From Eudorina sp. 2006-703-Eu-15 (taxonomy: Eukaryota; Chlorophyta; Chlorophyceae; Chlamydomonadales; Volvocaceae): a stretch of 64,000 nt of DNA. A program made the position numbers and the translations under genes. Positions 11,783-43,100 of this stretch are shown in pieces. The stretch spans positions 1,381,928 to 1,445,927 of the forward strand of contig BDSI01000012.1 of NCBI GenBank assembly GCA_003117195.1. Direction: 5' to 3'. A model generated the notes under the pieces. It saw only the letters and a program-made list of their open reading frames with translations. It searched no databases and was not told where the DNA came from. Numbering within the stretch: the first letter of the stretch is position 1; the number at the start of each line of letters is the position of its first letter.

Positions 11783-13942
11783 GGACAGACGGCGTATGTT
11801 GTGGCAGGTTCGTTTGCGCCTTCGGCTTGTGGAATTGCTTGGTTCTGCGTGCGGAGAGCATCTGTCCCGATTTGAGCGGGAGTAACTCAAGGTTCCGTCA
11901 TAGATTTGGCGAGTAGAGGAACCAAGGTTAGCGGCGTCATGGTCGCAAAGCTTCGTTGCTTTCTACGGTTGGTGAAGAATTGGTTTTGGGCGTGTGAAAT
12001 AGTGGCCTTCTGCTCTTCGGCGCGATAGTTGCGGCGGCACGAGAGAGCCGACACCGTCAGTGTAGGTGCACTCTATACCTACCTGGACTACGTTGCAGTT
12101 GAAGCACAGTTGCCCGCGCTTTTGCATGCCGTTCATGGCTCCTCTTCGAGTGCGTGATTGCAGATGTGTATTCCCTTGTCACCGGTGGTTCGGGTGTCTA
12201 GGCGATTGAGTTGTAAATCTGCGAATGGCATGCGACGAATCAACGCTAAGCGCGCGCCTTCGTTCTACGAGGACTACGCGGCCGTGTCCTACCGACTTTT
12301 GACTCCACCATACCACCACCGTCGCCTTCAGCTGCACCTGTCGCCCGCTGTCGCCCGGGTCTCTCAGCGAGCTGCCCCAGCGCGTCAAAACGCGATCCGT
12401 TTGGTTGCGATTTCGTACACATGTGAAACGTCCCTAAAGCTGCATCCAAGGCCCCTCGGCGTACCCCACCGAAATGCCCGTGGTCGTCTGTGGTTGATCG
12501 CTGCATACAAATATTGACTCCGGTACCATAACAATTCTGAAGCAATCCCCGTGACAATATTGTATTGAATTTAAATCCTAAATAATCGAAATTGAATTTA
12601 AGATTGAAGTTTTCGATGTTTTGAACAAAACGATAAGATTACTCATTTCTTGGCGGTTGACCCGCCCGGTTGCCGCCCACCTTATGGTACCCACGGCGGG
12701 GATCGGATTCTCGGAAGTGTTGTGTCATAGAATACCCGATACCGACTTACAAAATAGATAATGCTTTGGATTTGTATACCTGTTTTCTTATAACCGATAT
12801 CTCGTAGCGAGTAACGGGCCTCCGCCGTCCGAAAGAGTGTCTACAAGGTTTGTGGCTTTGTGCCCTGATGATGGGATGTAGAAAATCTAAAGACTGGACG
12901 AAAAACGTCAAGTGCTGACTCCACGTGACTTCGAATGGTTTTCCCGCCGAACGCCACGCACATGCAGGAGTGCACACGGCACGAGAAACAAATCAATTTT
13001 ACCAGAACCGCGTTCAGCCATTCACATATGACCTAAACGTGAAGTAGATTTGCGTACTTCCAAGGGCCCTCGATCGCCGTGACGTAGACGACGACACGCG
13101 CGCACCAACTACCGCAGTTGCGGCTTACCGCCTCGACGCCTTCTTCACGCGCTGGGTGCAGCTGCCGGACGACGCAGACACGTCCGGCATCAACGCCACC
13201 ACCCAGCACGGCGTGCTGACGGTAGGTGGTCATCCCAAAGGCCGACGCGCGTATCAGGGGAAAAAGGAGACTACTACCGTCCAAAGGGGACGATTGAGTT
13301 GCGATGGGCCCACATGCGCTCCGTCCAACCATGTAACACAGACGTAGGTATGGAATCACGCGTAGGCAGGGCACAAAACGTAGGCAGGCTTCGCGGTTTT
13401 GGATGGGTCGTAGTAATGTAGTTCGTCACGGGTAGCTCACGGGTCGATCAAAACCTAAACCAAAAGATCTGGAAAGTGTACGACGTCGCCTTACGGATAG
13501 GCTGCGCGCCACATTATTTGTCGCATCGTAGCGTTGCAGCAGAGTCTGGATAAGGTCATCAACTTTAAGGCTGCTGCCTCATCATTATCAGCCTAGCTAG
13601 GCCCAGCCGTCGTATGGCCATTTGCGTTTCAGTTGCCAAGCAACCTTCGTCAACGTGCGTTGTGGGACTCAGGACGGTCCTCGAGCATTGTTCCGCGCTC
13701 TACGTCCAGGAGCCACTGCATTGGCAAGGCATATATAGCAACACCGCATTCAATCCTACACTGGCACGCCAGGACGCCGGCGTCAGGCAGTAAAACCCAA
13801 AAGGACGGACCATACTACAACACGCTTCAACCTCTGTGCCAGCCACCGATCGGCTAGTTCCTAGGTTTTTGCCCAGACCTCCGAGCAATATTATTCACCT
13901 ATTAAAGATCCCATCAATCATCTATCACATATTATTGGCCAC
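11783..13942. other. Intergenic region between copies A and B
   Basis: The first ~750 bp resemble the 3' flank of copy B (32,035-32,800), with many substitutions and indels. A TGTAA motif at 12,212, a candidate volvocine poly(A) signal for copy A, lies about 430 bp after the stop. The stretch 12,540-12,640 is AT-rich. A second block (12,880-12,970) resembles 33,560-33,680. Near 13,120 is a small heat-shock gene relic, annotated separately. At 13,266-13,310 is a block also found at 17,908-17,955. I see no other gene. Confidence 0.6.
13119..13235 (+). pseudogene. Relic of a small heat-shock protein exon
   Basis: The frame from about 13,122 encodes a peptide matching the last third of the alpha-crystallin domain of the gene at 49,718-51,624: WVQLPDDAD aligns with SVQLPEDVD, and INATTQHGVLTV aligns with ITATTQNGVLTV. 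The conserved G-V-L-T-V signature of the family is kept. Homology stops after it, with no C-terminal I-P-V motif, and an unrelated repeat block follows at 13,266. There is no upstream domain part, so this is a fragment. It lies 0.7 kb upstream of copy B in the same direction as B, whereas the intact gene is head to head with copy C. Confidence 0.75.
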
Positions 13943-32034
<18,092 letters not shown>

Positions 32035-34104
32035 GGACAGACGGCGTATGTTGTGGCAGGTTCGTTTGCGCCTTCGGCTTGTGGACTTGCTTGGTGCGGG
32101 ACGGTTGTATACCAGGTAGAAGCGCGTGGAAGCAGCCGCGAACCACGAACAGTTCGTGTCCTGGATTCGCGCGGGAGTGACACAAGGTTCCGTCAGAATT
32201 AGCCTGGAAGCAGCAAGTAGAGAAACCAAGGCTGATTACTTTGCGGCTGGTCGCAAAGCCGCGTTGCTGTTACCGTATATGGTTGGTTAGGGTTGGTGAT
32301 GCCAGTCTGGGTGTGCAAAGCGGTTGCGTGTAGCTCCTCAGGCGTATCACTCGCGGCGGTACACGAGTATCGACGTGTAGCCTAAACTTGTTTGAATGGC
32401 ATGCGACATGTTCTAAGTACGGTACCTGCATGTAATTCTACGAGGACGACGCGGCCATGTCCTACCGGCTTTTGACTCCACCATACCACCACCGGCCTTA
32501 AGCTGCACCTGTCGCCCGCTGTATGTCGCCCGGACTCCCCGTGTCTCTCAGCGAGCGGCCCCAACCCGTCAAGACGCGATACGTTTGTTTGTGTCCACGG
32601 ACACATGGGGAACGCGCCTGAAGGTGTCTCCAACGCCTGTCAGCCTAGCCCACCACAATACCATACTCTGTGCCCGCGGTCGTCCGGCACAATAATAATT
32701 ATTCCTGAAGCGAATCCGTGGTAGCTTTTTGAACAATACTCGTTGCACGTGTCGAACCTTCGGGGCCTTGCCGAAATAGCATTTTAAGGGCGATGTATGG
32801 CTCCTTTGCCGCAATTATGTCGCATCGAAACCAAATGCGACTACGGAGCTGATCTGACTGCAATTAATGATTTCAGTTTGTAACTCCTATTTGTCTTGGC
32901 ATTTTCCCTAGCTCGCAGCACTCGCAGTTATAATGGTAGTATCCAGACATTTATCCGTCGCTCTCTTTATGCAACCTTCGGGTTACTTGGATATGTAAAT
33001 CATCTTAGTAGTATCGATTATTGGTATAGGTTGTGCTCAGCGACAGTTCTTGGCCGCGATCAGCGTCGTAGGCTGACTAATAAGGACTAACACGGGCCGT
33101 TGCTTCTGCATTCAGACCCCTTCGCCTACTGATCTTGATTTTAGGCTGCACAATCTAATAAAATTGTTTATTTAGCGTCCGTATTTCGGGCATCTTATTT
33201 TTAATCCTTGTGTCGTGCTGAAGGTACCGATTTTTTTGGATTTTCGCCGGTATCCGTATCCGCTGAACGTTGTATCACAGAATTTACAGGTGGAGCAAAA
33301 TAATTCTTATAAATAATTTGCTGTTGAATTTTCGCAAATGGATATGGGATTTCGGATCGCTGACTTCGACTTGTCCGCCAATCGATGCCGGCATATATAT
33401 GGTTGGATTGTGCATTGATTTGTTATTAAGTGATTATCAATCAAAAGTATTGGTTCCAGTATTGATGTACCTGTTGGCTCAACCGCCCACCACATACACC
33501 GTCTAGACGTGATACGTCTAGGTAGCGTGCCTGCTATGGTACGAGTACCTGCAAAACGTAGGCTGTAGACAATTCAAAGACTGGACGGAATGCAATCAGT
33601 GCTGTCCCCATGTGTGTAACCGTTACAAGGAGCTGACTCCCCTTATTTTCCAATTGTTTTCCCGCCACACGCCACACGCATGCACATTGAACAACTACGC
33701 AGGAATTGTACTTAGTAGCAAGGGTGCGAACGATAGCGAGTACAAGTCGGCCTTACAAGCAATGCATTCAGCCGCCATAGACGCATAACCAGGCACAACC
33801 ACTTATCAACGCGACTAAATCGTGTGGCAGTATGTCTTGTATAATATGCCTCTTGGTAACAGCTCCCTCAGTCGTGGAAACAGCTCTGGCCCAATGTGGT
33901 ATATGTTTCACCACCTCGGATAGCAACCGACCAAACCGTGCGCACAGCTGGTTGGTATCCTCTGGCCCTGCCAATGTTGAAGGGTTGCACCGGCTGTCGC
34001 CGCGCACAGGTCGACAGGGGTGCACCGCAGCCTAAGCCTGGTCATCTCCTCTTGCGCACTAGCCCTACACACAGCGCATGGTCAGCGCATGACCCAAAAG
34101 GCCC
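32035..34104. other. Convergent intergenic region between copies B and C
   Basis: The first ~750 bp match the 3' flank of copy A. TGTAA at 32,431, about 400 bp after the stop, is a candidate poly(A) signal for B. A TTACA at 33,753 (TGTAA on the minus strand), about 350 bp beyond the stop of C, is one for C. The stretch 32,850-33,520 is AT-rich with only short frames. Copy C shows no similarity to the A/B flank beyond its stop codon. I see no gene. Confidence 0.55.
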
Positions 34105-37100
34105 TCACAGGTCCTCACACGCCCTCTCCAAATCGCTGCGGGGCAGCATCGAGGTCTTGCCCCGCATGTCCACCAGCGCCTCCACGTCCTCCCGCCGCCG
34201 CCACACCAGCGCCCGCAGCGCCCCCCGGAGCCCATCGATGCCGTAGCTCGTCTCCCCGTTGAACAGCTGCACACCCGCCACCAGGGCCGTCCCAGTCGCG
34301 CCCAGCAGCGTCTGCACCGCTGTCGCCTGCAGTGCCGCCGCCGAAGCCGGACTTGCGCCGCTCGCCACCAACGGCACCGCCAGCGCAGGCACGACTGCCT
34401 TGGTGGTCGCTTCTCGCGCATAGCACAGGTCCACGAGCAACGGGGCTTGCTGTGCGTCGGCTGCAGCTGCGGGGCTGCTGCATGCGACGCCGCGGTTCAT
34501 GCCGCCACGAACCGCCAGCTCGTGCAGCTGGTCGGCCTCCCGCTCCGAAAGCAGCAGCAGCTCACCGCTGGGGAGCAGCAGCAGCGCACCCACCGGCCTG
34601 AGGTACTCGTTCAGGGTGGATACCCCTTGCGGCCATGACCCGACGGCGTGCAAGAAGTTTCCGGTGCAGTGCACCTGCTCCGGCCAGGGGATGTCTCTCA
34701 GACTGGCTGGCGCCAGCAGCGCCGCGGCCTCAGCCAGGCGCACCAGCCGAGAAGCTGCCCCGAGGGCGCTGATCGAGTCTGCCCCCAGCGCAGCGCCGTA
34801 GTTCCAGTCATTCTCACGTCTGGGCTCCACCCCGGCCACTTGTCGCTCCACCTCCTCCTCCTCCTCTTCCTCCTCCTCCAGCTCCCGCTCGCACTCCTCA
34901 TCCCCCGCAGCAGCACCCGCCACGACCCAGTGACCGTTGCCCACCTTGGCCGCCTGCGCAGTGATGCGCGAGACGAGCTCCTCTTGCCAAGTCGGCAGCA
35001 GCGGGGCGCCGTTGCCGCCTCCATCGCCGCTCTGCTGCGCCCGCGAGCACACCTGTACCGCGCGCACTGCCACCACATCCGCCGCAGGCTGTGCTGCCTT
35101 ACCACCGCCGTACAGCTCGTCCAGCTTCAACACCTCGTCGTGCAGTGCGCCCTCGGGCGGGACGTGCCGCATCCTGACAAAGTGCAGGCCCTGGGACGCC
35201 CACGTCACCAGCCCGCGCTGCGTCGCATCCACCGTGTTCTTCATCACCCAGCGCAGCACGGCCACGGCCACAGCAGGCTGTGCGGCAATGGCCCTCTCCC
35301 TGCTGCTGCCGGGGCCTCTCGGAGGCCGCAATGCTCGCGACGGCGCCTGCCACTGCGCACCAAATATCTTAGAGGCCACGTCTGCAGCTGCGGCGAAGCG
35401 GAGCTGCTGGCCCCGGCCCAGCTGCCGCAGCCGGCCAGCGGCCTGCATGACCTTGTCCTTGCAGGCCCCGGGGCCCAGGGTGAGCAGCCCCACCGCCCGC
35501 TGCTCCAGCTGCAGGTCGGCTCCCCGGCAGCGGGCATCGTCGTAGATGACGAAGGTCTGGCGCTCAGCGATGGGCGAGGCGTGCCGGGGGAGGGTGCGGC
35601 CGCGCAGGTCCCGCACCATCCAGCTGCGGGCGGCCTCGTCGAAGTACGTGACGCCCTGGAAGCGAGTGGGCGGCCTCCGTGCGGTCAGCTGCTGCTGCAC
35701 GTACTCCGCGGCGCGCCTGCGAGCAATGGCCACGTGCGCACGTGTAACACCACGGATGTGCCGTACAGAGCGCGAACTCTGTCCAAGTAGATTGGTGGTG
35801 GGGCTTTGGTTGCCACCCATGACCTGATTATGCGACGCCAGTGTTGATCCGGCTTTCCAAATAGCGCCCGGAAAGAAGTGCGATTCCGTATGCATGGAAG
35901 CGGCACTACTGTCCCACCTGTTGCTCGCCCCCGCCAGCAGTGCCCCGCAGTCCAGCAGCGCATCCGCCTCCACATTCAGCGCGGTGTCCAACAACACGCG
36001 CCACAGGGGCGGTGGCTCCGAGCGGCCGTCGTCACGAACGGGGTCCTATGAAGAGCGCAGGGCGGGAAAACATAGACAGATATAAAAAAAGTGAAATGTT
36101 ATTATTGAGATTATCGTGATTATTATATTACATCATTCTATTATGAGTAGTATTACTTATATGATTGTTATTGTTTTATTTTTATTATTGTTTTATTATT
36201 TTTAATGTTACTATTATCCATCTCCACGCACACACTACTGCAATCGATCACCGGCGCACCTGGGGTTTGAGCTCGTGGAAGCCCAGGGTGTGCTGCATGA
36301 TCACGTGGAGCATCTTGCCGTTGGTGGCCCGCAGGGAGTGCTCCGCGATTCCCGCCTGGTGGACTTGCAGCGGCAGCAGGCGGTGGTTGTCGTTCGTACC
36401 CGAAAACCCCACCACGCAGGCCCGCGCATTGTCGGCCAAGTGCCAGGCGCTGGCTGCCAGGCGCTGCGGGTACTGGCGGCTCTCCGTGGGCAACACGCGG
36501 TGGTTGAGCCAGAAGTCCACCACCGCCATGTTGTGGCGCAGGTAGCCGTACATCAGATCCACCTGCGGGCCGTTGTCTGGATCCACGTGATCCACCTCCC
36601 GGAACCTGGCCAGGTCAGCTGGTGGCGAGCAGAGTCCGAAGCGAGCGAAGAGAGGGAAGAGGCGGGCAACATGACAGAAGTGGGTGTAGGCGAAATATTT
36701 ATTCACCAGTTGCCATTGTACCAGTCGGTCTGCTTCGCGTTGGTCCAACGGCGATCTTCTTTCTGGTTTTACCTCCATTCGGGTTCCGGTACAGAATGCA
36801 GCAGCACGAAGCCCGCCCTGCGGCGCCCTCATCACGGGCCCTGCCCCACCTTCCGGGATGCGGTCGCGGGAGAGCTCCATCCACCCGGCGTAGTAGTCCC
36901 GCTGGGCGCTCAGCCCCATGGCCAGAAGCGTCTTGAGGGCCGCGAGGAACTCGTCCCGGGACAGCCCGTCGTAATAGTACGACAGGTTGGTCAGCAGCAG
37001 CGCCACGTCGGGCTGCGCGAACTCACTGCGCTCCGCGGGTGTGTGTGCGGCGCGGTACGGCACCGCCATGCGCTTCCGGGCGCCCGGGTTCCTGTGCACG

Positions 37101-40100
37101 TGGTGTACGGCACGGAGGCGCTATGCGTGAGGCGCCAACACCTAATGTTTTGGAATTTGGAGGTGCTTCCTTGCAGAAAAACGCAACTTGATATATACCA
37201 CGCTGGTCCTGCAAACTCATCCCCCACCTACCGCACCCAGCTCCCCACCTGTTGATGCCGTAGTCCACTTGGTGGCGCTTCTGCAGGCAGTGCTGCAGCA
37301 GGTTGCAGGCCAGCAGGCCCCGCAGCGCCAGCACCACCGCCAGCTGGTCGGGGGACAGCTGGTGGGGCTCCGGACCCACCGCGTCAGAGCCCAGCAGCTC
37401 GGCCGCCGGGGCCGCCTCATCGGTGGCGCAGCGGAGGATGTGGTCCTGGGACGGAGTATATCATGTATGCGTGCAACTCTCCTTGATGCCCTCTAACGAA
37501 CGACAATAGGAACGCCTCATGACGACCACCAACCCAACTGCGTAGAGGCGCTGAGTAGGAAAGCCCGGTGGCTCAGAAATGAAGCGCCTCCGCCGGGGCC
37601 GTCTCGTCGGTGGCGCAGCGGAGGAGTGCTCCTGGGACGGAATGGGGAAACCATGTGTGCGCGCGGCTCCCTAAGACTGAGAAATATTTTAACGGCAGCA
37701 TCAGCGCCCCATGGCGGCCAACAACTGCGCAGGGCCATGGCCGCTAGCCGTCGGCTCCGAAACGACCCCTGTGAGGTGCAGCGCCCCCTATCTCACCCTG
37801 AGCGCGTGCTCCTTGAGCCACCTCAGGTCGTAGGGCGGGTCATCCATCAGCTCCACCATCAGCCGCCGGTGCAGTGGCCGCACCTCAGCCTCCAGGGCCT
37901 CCCCGGGCAGCAGACGCAGCCCGCAGAAGGCGCCGGGGGACCCGTTGGGAGGCGGCTCAAGCACGGCGGCGGCGCGCGGCAGGAAGACGCTGGCCTTGTG
38001 GTCCCCGCCGGCAGCAAAGGTTGCGGATTCCTCAACAGCGAGCCGGGATGCGACTCTGAGGAGGGCCTGGATCACGGCCGTACGCTCGTGGAGGTTGGGG
38101 AGAGTGGTGGGAGCGCCGCAGGCGTAGATCAGCTGAAGCCTGCGGTTCGGGGAGGGCGGGTTCATCCAGGGGCACCGCCCAGGCTTCCTTGACTGTAGGG
38201 ATGGCCACGCAAGCAAACCTCGGAAAAGGATGGCACTGAGTTGATTGCGGCCACCACTCTAAGTTCGGCTCACCTGTGGTGCAGGAGTTCGTCGCTCTCG
38301 TCCAACAGATCCATGTACGGCAGCTCGGCCAGCCTGTCCAGGGCCTCACAATCCGCCGCCTTCTCCGGCCCCGCCAGCCCCAGCTCCAGACGCTTCAGGA
38401 ACAGAGAGAGGCGGTGCTCGGGAGCCACCAGCAGCAAGCCGCCCTCCTGTACGAGCATGTACGACAAAAGATGGATAGGTGGGTATGTACGGCACCCATA
38501 CATTCCGGACCCATTTGTCCATCGCTGCTGTCGCTGCTCCTCATACACTGTATCACTGCATTGCCGTACATCACTAGCTGCCTTCCTGGCCGCACCTACC
38601 CGCTTGCACAGCTGCAGGCTCGCCCGCATCGCCTCCACCTGCGCCGCCGTCACCTCCACCCCCCGATGGAAGGGCAGCGTGAAGAGCTTGCGACCCAGCA
38701 CCCCCGCGCACAACGTATTGTGCAGGTGGCCGTACGCCTCCTCCAGCAGCGTGGACACCAGGTTCAGGCGGACCTGGGACCGCAGGAAGCAACACCGGGC
38801 AGCAAGCGGGCGGGCAGGGCATTCAATTGCGAGGTTCGGACAGCACATGGGTGACCGCCGTGGTGGTGGTTCGCTGATAGGGGCGCCCAGGTGGCTAACT
38901 CCAACTGAGCGGGCTTTTTCCTTGGCTATTAGCTTGGCACACGATTGAACCCCTGGTACGGTAACCTGACGCAAAGCGGTCCGTCCTCCCCGGCCGTACT
39001 CCTTACTCACCACCTGGCTCCCGTCCGCCCAGTGCAGCGCCAGCATGGGCAGTATGACCCGGGTCTTGCCCTCGCCCATGTTGAGCTGCGCGATGGCTCC
39101 AGGGTGCGACATCAGGTGGACGGCCACCGCGTACTGCTCGGGGCGGATCTGCAGCCGCCCCTCCACCTCGAACACCAGCCACTGCGGGTACCTGCATACG
39201 TCCCACGTGCGCCGTACCAACAGCTCCTGCGTGCATGTGGGTGTGTGGGACGGAGGTACGGCGGTACGGATCAGGTACGGGTCAGGACGTCAGGTACGGC
39301 AGGACGTGACTGTGCACCCCGGGTTCACGTCACGCGGTCACCGCAACATCAAGTTACACAGCAACACTCACTCGAAACAAAATTAGACAGCAAGGGGCCC
39401 CTGACGGAAGGTACCCTACCCCGGGGTCTTACGAAAGGAGAGACCGGACGCCCTTCAGACGGCAAATGCGTACGACGATATGGGGTTCGCAGTTGGGCTG
39501 CCCGGCTCCAAAACAAATGCGGACAATCAGATATGATAGGGAAGATTGCTGGGGTCCTTAGCGCATCGGTGCAACCGGTGCAGTGAAAACGTGACCTGAC
39601 CCGGTGCATTGTCCACGCGCACACCGTCGCGCCACGCTTGCGGCACCCAACCATTCAGATATTATAACGGTACCTGGTGAATGCCCAGCGCGGCTATGCA
39701 ACTCACAGCCCCGGCCTATGCTGATGGCATCACGAAGTCAACCGTCAAAGGACTGCGCTGGTTGTGACGACACAGTTGAGCGAGGGTGTGTCGACTAACG
39801 TGTAGACAAAATACGTCTGCCAGATACTTACTCAGGCCCCCAGTCTGCGTTCGATGAACCTATTGTACTGCCAATGGCGGTTCACTATGGAAACCTCGCT
39901 CTAACTACCGGATGGATATGACTACACGTACTTTTGTACGGTGTACATGAGAAAAAGCACCGGCACCTGGAGGGTGCTCCCCGGATATAAGGGGGCCGTT
40001 CAAGGGCGCGGATTTCCCAGAGAGTGACTGAAGGGTAACACAATTATATTCATAATATTGGCTATTCAATCGCTGACTTGGGCGGTAAACCGCCTATGGC

Positions 40101-43100
40101 TCGGGGGCATCAACCCTCGTCCGACGACGGGCCCCCCGGCACGAGCACCGGGACAATTTTGTTTCGAGTGACTGGGGATGCGGTCCCACTCACCCTTATC
40201 AATGGGATGCGGTACTCGTGTCCGGCCGCCGCCAGCCGCCGCAGCCGCCCCAGCCGGTCCTCCAGCACACACAGCTGCAGCCACACCAGGACCCCCCGGT
40301 GGAGCAGCTCCAACGAGGCCGCCGACAGGAAGGGGCTCAACTGCCGCAGCAGCTCCCGCCGCCAAGCCGCCCGGAGCAGGTCCGTGGCGCTGACCGTCGG
40401 CACCAGCCCGGCAGACCGCAGCATGCGGAAGCTGCTGCCATGGCAGCCCACGTGCTCGGGGACACAGCTCAGGTGGCGGAAGAGGTAGGACTCCAGGGCC
40501 TCACGCCGGGCCGTGACGGCGGCCTGAAGCAAGGGCGATACGGGACGGCAGAGAGGGGGTCCCCGCAATAATTGGGTGGGTTGTACAAAAGCGGGTTATG
40601 TCTCACGTGTTTGCCGTACAGCCTTGTCTGGGGCAAGCTGGCACCTTTCGCGAGCTCCTTCGCTAGCCCCTAACAAGTTTGGGTACGCCCAGACTAAGCA
40701 GGCAGATGCGCAGAGCCGCGGGTTGGAAGATCCAAGTCTGTCGCACAGAGGCACCACCACCAGCGACACCTGGAGCTCTTGGAGCTCTTTCTCGGTGCCT
40801 TTGCGCAGTCGGTAGTCCTCCAGGAAGGGCGCCGAGTGGTGCTCCTCCCAGCTGTCCGCCAGTTCTCTGTGCATCTCCAACTGCAGGGGCGTGGATGGAC
40901 CCCCCTGGCCGCCAGCTATACTCTCCCGCCCAGTCCGCAGCCCATCCTCGCCCTCTCCTCCGGCTAATGACGACCCGGCAACCGCGGCGCTGAGGTCCAT
41001 AAGCGGGTATGCAGGCTTGGCCCGCCGGCTGCTTGCGGCACCTCCGGGCGCCTCCACTAGTCGACTGAGCCGCTCCTCCACCTTCGTCACGTACATTGAG
41101 CCGACGGGCAAGGGCTCCGAAACCACAATCGGTTTGAACAAGCCCCGCCGGACCCAGGCGGGTGCTGGCCTCAGCCGCTCCGCAGCAGTCGGTGCCACCT
41201 GGGTCAGGCCAGCCAGACCTAGCGACCGCCTCTCCTCGGTGGGTGTCAGCAGGCCCCGAGGGTTGGGGCCCCAGCCACCAGGCAAGAGGGCTCCGGCTTC
41301 CCGCAAAGTCTGAAGGTAGTCGATGCCGGCATCCGCATTCCCATCATTGCCCCCCATCATGGCTTCAGTGGCGGGGGCGCCGCTGCCTCCGGTCATCGCC
41401 GCGTGCAGGTGCCTAATTTGGCCCGCACTCGCCTCCAGCTCCAGGGAAAGCAGCCGCAGGGCGGGGGTCAGGTGGCCACCCAGGCGGCCCACACTCCGCA
41501 GCTGCGCCAGCGCCCGGGGGTCGAGAGGTCGGTCGCTCCAGCACTGCCGCAGCAGCTCTAGGGCCATTTGACCCCCCGTGGCGCGGCTGCCGGGCTCGGG
41601 CAGGGCTGTGCCGGTGGCGGCGTACAGTGCGGCGAGCTGCAGGCGTGCGGGGATGGCGGGGGCGCGGAGGTGGCGGAAGCGGCCGTGCACCTCGTAGCAG
41701 TGGGCCTGCGGGATGGCAGCCACGGATGGAGTCAAAGCAACGGGCCGGTGAGAGGAGGCGGCCTGGGCGCGGACGGGTGCACACAATTTAGTTAGGCCAT
41801 CAACAGCAGTGGGGCAAATTGCTGCGGGGCGGACGTGAAGGTGTGTAGAGCTGCCTGGGTGCGTGCTCCGAAGCCGAGCATCTCCAGGCCAACAGAAGCC
41901 GTCATGAGGCCCCAAGCCCCGCAGCCAGCCTACCTTGAGGCTCGCGCCGCTGGCACCGCTGACCAGCACCCGTACAAATGCGCCATCGGAGTACGGCATC
42001 TGGCCGACCACTTTACCCTCCGGCACCAATACCAGCATGTCCTCCCGCCGGCTGCCCAGCACCGGCCCGACGACGTACGGCACCCGCTCCAGAACCAGGT
42101 ACTGCCGGAACTCCGGAAGCGTGTACCGTAAGGTACGGAGTGACGCTTTATCTTCTTGCGCCTGCCCGCTCTCATCCCATACCAGCAGCTGCCGGCGGTG
42201 CAGCTGGTAGCCGCTGTAGTCGCGGGAGAGCACCCGGCCGCTGTCCCTCCGCAACTCGAACTCCAGACCGAACCGAGGCAGCTCCAGCCGCAGCAGCTGC
42301 GGGTCGTCATCGCACGTGTAGACATGGATGAAGTCCGGGGTCTCGAACTTGGACAGAAGGCAGTCCAGTACGGCAGATCCCCGCAGTAGCACCAGCCGGT
42401 CGGGGAGCTGTGAGCGCAGGTGGGGCTGTAGCAGCTCCGTCCAGTGGCGGGACTGGAGGTGACGTGGCACGCGGCGAAGATGGTACACGTCAAATCTGGA
42501 TGTTAAGCCAACGGCTGGTGATGGCGGAGATTTGGATGGTGGTACGGCCGAGGGCAGTGCCGTACACCGCCCGATGAAGTGCACGTCGTGCTCCAGGAAG
42601 CTGGGTGGCCGGAGCACCATCACTCCATGGCGCCTGCAGCGGCAAGGGACGGCAATTGATGTTAATCATCCCCTGCATTGGTATTGATCACTCCATGCAA
42701 TGCGCATCATCATGCCGGAATGGCACAAATTGCAATGGAAGACGTTCGCACCTTTATCCATCCTCATGCCCATCCTCGTAATCTGACCCGACCTCGCGCA
42801 TCCCACCCACCTGCTGAGCCAGTGGCTGTACAGCTCCCTCAGCCGGGTAGGCAGCGCTGGGCCCCACGCCCCGCAGCAGCCATCCGTGCCCACATCCAGC
42901 AGCTCCAGCTCCTCACCGACCCGTGGGTCCACCTCTGTAATCACCAGCCGGCCGCCCTGCTCCGCTGGGCCCAGGGCGAAGCGGTACCGGCGGCCGTTGA
43001 TGAGCCGCAGCCCCTCGAGGACACACACCGAGCCCGCCGCCGTCCCCGCCCCGGAGCCGCTCAGCTGGAAGTTCCACTCTCCAAAGGTCCGCCGGTACAG

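Noticed and set aside
34648..35790. 380-residue plus-strand frame opposite exon q of copy C
   Set aside because: Antisense shadow: the same shadow appears opposite exon q in A and B, but the sense frame is the one with family motifs.
40596..42623. Single 675-residue minus-strand gene
   Set aside because: The frame reads through intron f-g of copy C; comparison with A and B shows splice sites at 41,933 and 41,706.
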